Part shown: positions 58,521 to 64,000 of the stretch, piece by piece | Layout: each line of letters opens with the position of its first letter | Position numbering within the stretch: the stretch's first letter is position 1 | Source of the DNA: Theodoxus fluviatilis | Taxonomy: Eukaryota; Mollusca; Gastropoda; Cycloneritida; Neritidae | Assembly: GCA_034096865.1 (NCBI GenBank) | Contig: JAWQFJ010001797.1 | Location: forward strand, 270,001-334,000 | Direction: 5' to 3' | Length of the DNA stretch: 64,000 nucleotides | Translations under genes and position numbers: made by a program | Notes under the pieces: model-generated | The model's input: the letters and a program-made list of their open reading frames with translations, nothing else | What the model was told of the DNA's origin: nothing | Databases searched by the model: none

Positions 58521-59912
58521 CGCGAACAAGTCACGCATCATCGTTTTGGAGTCAGACACTGATACATCATTTATCATGAAGAATTAATGCCAAAAAGAAC
58601 AAGATCACACGCTCACTGCAGCGTGAAAACCCGATACAGCCTTATCTGCCGATAAAAAGTCGCGCTCCGCAATCTGACAACACCTCGACTAATTCAAACC
58701 GCTGTTCACCCTGCTGCAGCTAGGAGCTGCCTCCCCTTCCAGATCCCAACAGATCTCAACACCCGGGGCACGCGATGTTTTCAAACACCCTGGAAGCAAG
58801 TCAGAACACCCCACACACAAATCTTTTCCAAGTTTACGCTTACTGGAGGGCATCGTGCAACGTTCCCTCCAAAACGACACAGGGAACTTTCCATTCACCA
58901 GGAGCTCGGGACGCTGGTGGCGGCAGTGGTGGGGAGGCCGATAGCAGTCACAAGCAATTGGGCCCCCCACACGGGACGCGCGATCTTCCAACCCAGAGCC
59001 TGTCGACTCCCGTGGAGCCCAGTGCGCTCTCAGGCGCGAGTGCACGCGATTCGCACACGCTTCCCTCCCCCTCCTCTCTCTTTAGCATCTCTCTTCCTCC
59101 TCTCAGTCTCACCACCCCTTCCTTTCCACTGTCTCTCTTCCTCGACCATATCCCAACTCTTTCTTCACACGCCTTTCTCTCGGTAAACTTACCGGGTAGC
59201 AACTGGAAGAGATACAGCCACGTGCATTTCAGCCGCATTTCGGCCATCTCCCGGCCCTCATGCTCCTGACGGTGTGTGGGTAGATCCGATCTCTGACGGA
59301 TCGAGGCTCTACGCTCGACGTCGATTGCCGTCGATGTAGCGTTGCGGCTCGACTGCCAGCAGACGATCGCTGGGCTTGCCGGGACGGGAAAAGCAAAACC
59401 CACACTGGCAGGGAACGAAACGAAGCGGCGCGCGTCGCCGCTTTTCAACGGCTGTGAAGGATGCGGGAAATATAAATGTATTTCAATCTGGGTACGAAAC
59501 GAAACGATATATGAATTTTTGCGACCCAAAGTGACAATGAAAATTCACATTGAGGCGGAAAAGGGAAAGCCAACTGGACTGAAAACACATTTTTAAAGTG
59601 GATAATCAGCCATCACTTGATGACTTTTTCTGTCACCACTGTTATTGGAGCTACGTTGGGGGGTTTTCCCCCAAAGAGGGGTGAAAAAAATTCCACGAAG
59701 CAAGGCTACGTGAAAGAGGAGCTGGGTCAGCGGCGAAAGTGCCGTCTCTCCCCAGCAGAACACTCTCGAAGTGGTCGAACCTCCACCCTCTCCAATCGAT
59801 CCTTCAATTTGGAGTGGCCAAGCGTCGATCCGGGAGGAGCGAGGAGCTCTTCACACAGGACGGGTTCCTTAATGAAGTGGGAACTACAATTGCTCTGCGG
59901 ACAGAGATTGCG

Positions 59913-59919
<7 letters not shown>
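58517..59919. other. CpG-rich unique DNA, no gene recognised
   Basis: Frames of 80-190 codons show no known domain. Confidence 0.45.

Positions 59920-59981
<62 letters not shown>
59920..59981. repeat. (GA)n microsatellite
   Basis: Pure GA dinucleotides. Confidence 0.97.
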
Positions 59982-60860
<879 letters not shown>

Positions 60861-61387
60861 GTGATGACAACAAAAACGTCGAGGGCGACGATGAAGGGCA
60901 GAAGGAAGGCGACGACTGCTGCAATGTCAACGTCGAGGACTATTGGGAAAACACAGCTAGGACCCGAGCCTCTGATGGCTCATGACGGCAATCAATTATC
61001 ATTCTCCTTCAGGAAAATCTATCATCGAATATTTCATATTGCAGACTCTAATACATCTGGATGAATTCCGCTCACAGTTCAAATATTCATGAAGCGCTTT
61101 CTCTTTTTCTCGATTCAGACAAGTCAATTTCGATGCCAGATTGAAAGAAGGCGCAAGAATGAAGGAGGACGTGTCGACTGACTGTAAACAGGTTCTGAAA
61201 TGGGATGGAGGTGGAAGATGGGGAGGGGTGGGGGGTGGGGGGTGGGGGTTTAGGGCAAAAAGGGGTGTGTGTGTATGTGGGAGGGGAGGGGGAAGTTTTC
61301 ACATGAGAGAGAGAAGAAAATACTGAGTAGGCACTGGAACAGTGGACATGAGTAAACAGGCTCTGAAAGGAGGCGGGAAATAAGGAA

Positions 61388-61622
61388 GATGGTGGCGATG
61401 GTGATGATGATTGTGGTGGTGATGGTGACGACGACGATTGTGCATGTAGTGATGATTGTAGTGGCGATGGCAGCGGTGATAATAATGCTGGTGATAGTGG
61501 TGCGGTGGTTACGGTGGCGGGTGTAAAAGTTGCGTGTGATGTTGTGATAGTAATGGCGATATTAGTGGTGGTATTGGTGGCGATGGTGCTAGTGATGGTA
61601 GTAGTGGTGGTGGTCGTAGAGA
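61388..61622. repeat. Degenerate GGT/GAT triplet array
   Basis: Mixed GTGGTGATGGTGA units with interruptions. Confidence 0.85.
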
Positions 61623-63490
61623 TGAGAATCGTAGAGGTAAGAGAAAGGGGATAGTTTCGAGACACTAGTGTAAGAAAATGTATGGATGAGATGTTGCTAG
61701 GCCGAGGGTAGGAGATGAGGTACGTGGGTAAGGCCGTTCAGAGAGAAAGGAGGAAGAGATTGTTTAGGAGGAGAAAAGCTGTGAGAAGAGAAGTAACACA
61801 GGTACAACAACCTCATGAATAAGAAAAAAAGCACCCCCAGCCCCTAAAAAAATCCTAAAAGGGGACCTAAAAGGGTGAAGTGAGAGGTGATATGAGGAAA
61901 CAAGCACAAGAAGACGAAAGGTTCAGAGTGTTGGGTAGAAGAAAGGGAGGGAAAGGGGGGGGGGGGGGGGGGTGAGGTTTGGGTGGTGGGAACTCCCTAC
62001 GTGTGAAGTCGCTAACTAGGTAGTTAGAAAAACCTGCATATCGGCATGCCGCTAACCTGAGGGTGGGAGGATCTGAGGGAGGGGGAGAGAGAGGCGAAGG
62101 AGGAGGCGGGGGGTGGGGGGTGGGAGGTGGGGGTGGAGGAGGCGGAAGGGGGTGTACGTCTGGTCCTGGCATGGGGAGATATGAAGAGGAGGGAGGGGCG
62201 GCGGGGGTGAGGGGGTCGGGGTGGGGAGATGTTGAGGGGGCGGGATGGAGTGTGGGGGCGGGGAGGGGCGTGGTCTAGCTGTGGCGCTTCTGCCGCTGAT
62301 TACGAAGAGCAGGCGGGAAGTCAGCGGCCGCCATGTTGCGAGCACATGCTCTGTTTTCTCTCTCTCTCTCCCCCCCACCCCCCTTCTCTCTCTCTCTCTT
62401 TCTCTCTCTGCCTCTCTCTCTCTCCCTCTCTCTCTCCCTCTTTCTCTCTCTCGCTTTCTGAGTCTGTTACGAGCAGGGATGGCCGGTCCCCGCACTCGTT
62501 CCCGCTTTCCCTGTCTGTGGAAGTCATTGGCGTGCAGCTTCCCGCGCCAAGGCTGAGCGCTCACAACGTCTGGCTGCTGGTAGTATTGGGTTCCATTTCC
62601 TCGTCTTCCGTTGACAAAGCTGCTTAGATGGGCAGAATTTTCTCCTTTGCTTCATGAAAATCAATGAAGTCATAGCATGAATATCACTGGTTTTTGCAGC
62701 CAACATGTAGCTTTTCTAAAACGAAGATTTAATGTTGTCACACTAATTTCTACGCTGATCTCGTAACATTAAACCTTCCCCTCTATAGCAAATTTTGTCT
62801 ATAGGTCTTAGCTTGTCCCTTTTTAATACAGCCCATTTCATCATTGACTCTAGAATCCAAGTGTGATGGCGTTCGAGAAGAAGAAGAAGTCCCTTTTTAA
62901 AATACCAAGAACATTCTAAAACTTTCGTTTACATGTTGATTTCATGGCCTATTCCTCCTTTATCGTGAGTTCGGAACTTTCGAAAACTTGTATGACCTTT
63001 TCTTGGCACATTGAGTCTTGTTGCTTTTCAAAGACTTCTACAAAGCGTCAGAGGCGGCGACAGTGCTATTACCCTCCACTAGACTACTGAAGCACGAAAA
63101 CGCATCAATCTTGAAGTTTGCTGACACTGTAAGCCTCAAATCACCAGCTTCGATGTCACGCAAGGGACGTAACTCTTGCAGCAGAGTGAATCGGCGCCAG
63201 TACCTGGGCTGGACAAGGGGATAATCATCTCTCTCGGCACAGAATGGCATCTTCATGCCAGTCCTGCTGGAGCATGATCCTTCAATATGTTCTCCGCTAG
63301 GTCCACATTTCCACATAGACTCGCCAATCCCTCAGCCAGGCAGGATGTTGGAGTGATTGTCTGTTCTTGGCACACACTGTAGGCACTGTGGTCGTCAGGT
63401 CTGGGAATGCCGACCTCTCCAAGAGCGGCGGCGATTAGATGTAGCGAAATGTGATAGCACCAAAGCAGCCAAAAGGTGCTCGAAGGTTAG
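61623..63490. other. No gene recognised; G-rich runs and TC tract
   Basis: Poly(G) at 61955-61972, G-rich 62090-62270, TC at about 62356-62457. Unique AT-leaning DNA from 62.6 kb. Confidence 0.5.
62275..62338 (-). promoter_or_regulatory. TISU element with a 19-codon frame
   Basis: CAACATGGCGGC on the minus strand (62338-62327) matches SAASATGGCGGC fully. The frame from the ATG (62334) reads MAAADFPPALRNQRQKRHS and stops at 62275. A GTAATC after CTTC (about 62303) might be a splice donor, so this could be a first coding exon. The product is not recognised. Confidence 0.35.
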
Positions 63491-63494
63491 GTTC

Positions 63495-63515
63495 CAGGGT
63501 TCGATCCCAGACAGT
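63495..63515 (+). repeat. B-box-like sequence (tRNA/SINE remnant?)
   Basis: GGTTCGATCCC at 63498-63508 is a canonical polymerase III B box. No matching A box or cloverleaf was found upstream. Confidence 0.3.
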
Positions 63516-63857
63516 GGAACTTCAGTAAGAGGTAGTAATATTTAATGATGGTGTGCATTTTTATGTTTGCTTTTACGTCTGTTCGACATTTTCCTGTAAA
63601 TGTGTTATTTCGTTTCATCTTCACGGTATATTTCACGCAGTATATACGTTCGTGTGTAATTAACCTTTTGGTTTTCTTTTCACGGTCAAGAAAGCTGACA
63701 TCCGCGCACAGTAAACCTGAATTTTACTTTTTGTAATTAGTTCAAAATAACTCTTGACAAAGATATCAACTTTCCTCAATTCCCTCACCCACTCCGTTAT
63801 ATAACTCTTACACATTTTGGATCCGACAATCTTAAAATCTCCAGCAAGTGCAGTGTG

Positions 63858-63858
<1 letters not shown>

Positions 63859-63937
<79 letters not shown>
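63859..63937. repeat. (CA)n microsatellite
   Basis: Pure CA dinucleotides. Confidence 0.97.
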
Positions 63938-63938
<1 letters not shown>

Positions 63939-64000
63939 AATAGTGTAAGTTCCACTCAGAACTATTTGGATTCACAGATTGCCTTGGGCAAAGGCTGTTG

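Overview
Kind of organism. This is repeat-rich animal DNA. It holds one multi-exon GT-AG gene of a metazoan-only family (repulsive guidance molecule, RGM), a vertebrate-type telomeric hexamer at an internal site, LINE remains, and very many long GA/TC, CA/GT, GACA/TCTG and triplet arrays. A lophotrochozoan, most likely a gastropod mollusc, fits best; that placement is inference from overall character. Nothing looks prokaryotic or viral.

Main gene. On the minus strand three coding exons splice in phase into a 435-residue RGM homologue: 42815-42725 (signal peptide), 36594-36095 (RGM N-terminal domain and the GDPH self-cleavage motif), and 26202-25486 (RGM C-terminal domain and GPI-type tail). 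Both coding introns have GTGAGT donors and TTGCAG acceptors. A strong acceptor lies just upstream of the start codon, and an orphan GTGAGT donor lies in CpG-rich DNA at 48239, so a noncoding first exon near 48.24-48.45 kb is plausible.

Layout. 1-2.9 kb: purine minisatellite, then CA, TCTG and TC arrays. 2.9-4.2 kb: 5'-truncated LINE with an intact 3' ORF and a (CAGTT)5 tail. 4.6-5.7 kb: inverted hairpin-plus-core modules. 6.2-9.9 kb: CA arrays, unique DNA, and a 35-bp minisatellite running into TCTG. 10.5-11.1 kb: a MITE with 63-bp terminal inverted repeats. 11.2-11.7 kb: tRNA-like repeat with a doubled B box, and an interstitial telomeric tract. 13.5-16.6 kb: GT arrays, SINE-like piece, GAAT array, relic of an RNase-H-type LINE. 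16.6-22.6 kb: no recognised gene. 22.6-48.5 kb: RGM locus, including a 357-bp higher-order minisatellite and a CpG-normal island with a TISU start element in intron 2. 48.5-64 kb: microsatellites, candidate start elements, and an assembly gap at 55801-55810 flanked by two near-identical 0.91-kb copies, most likely a false duplication.

How the parts relate. Only the RGM exons form a defined transcription unit. CpG counts fall sharply in parts of its introns and 3' flank and recover around 27-31 kb and upstream of about 41.7 kb, as expected of gene-body methylation with unmethylated promoter-like islands. Almost all long open frames elsewhere are translations of simple repeats.
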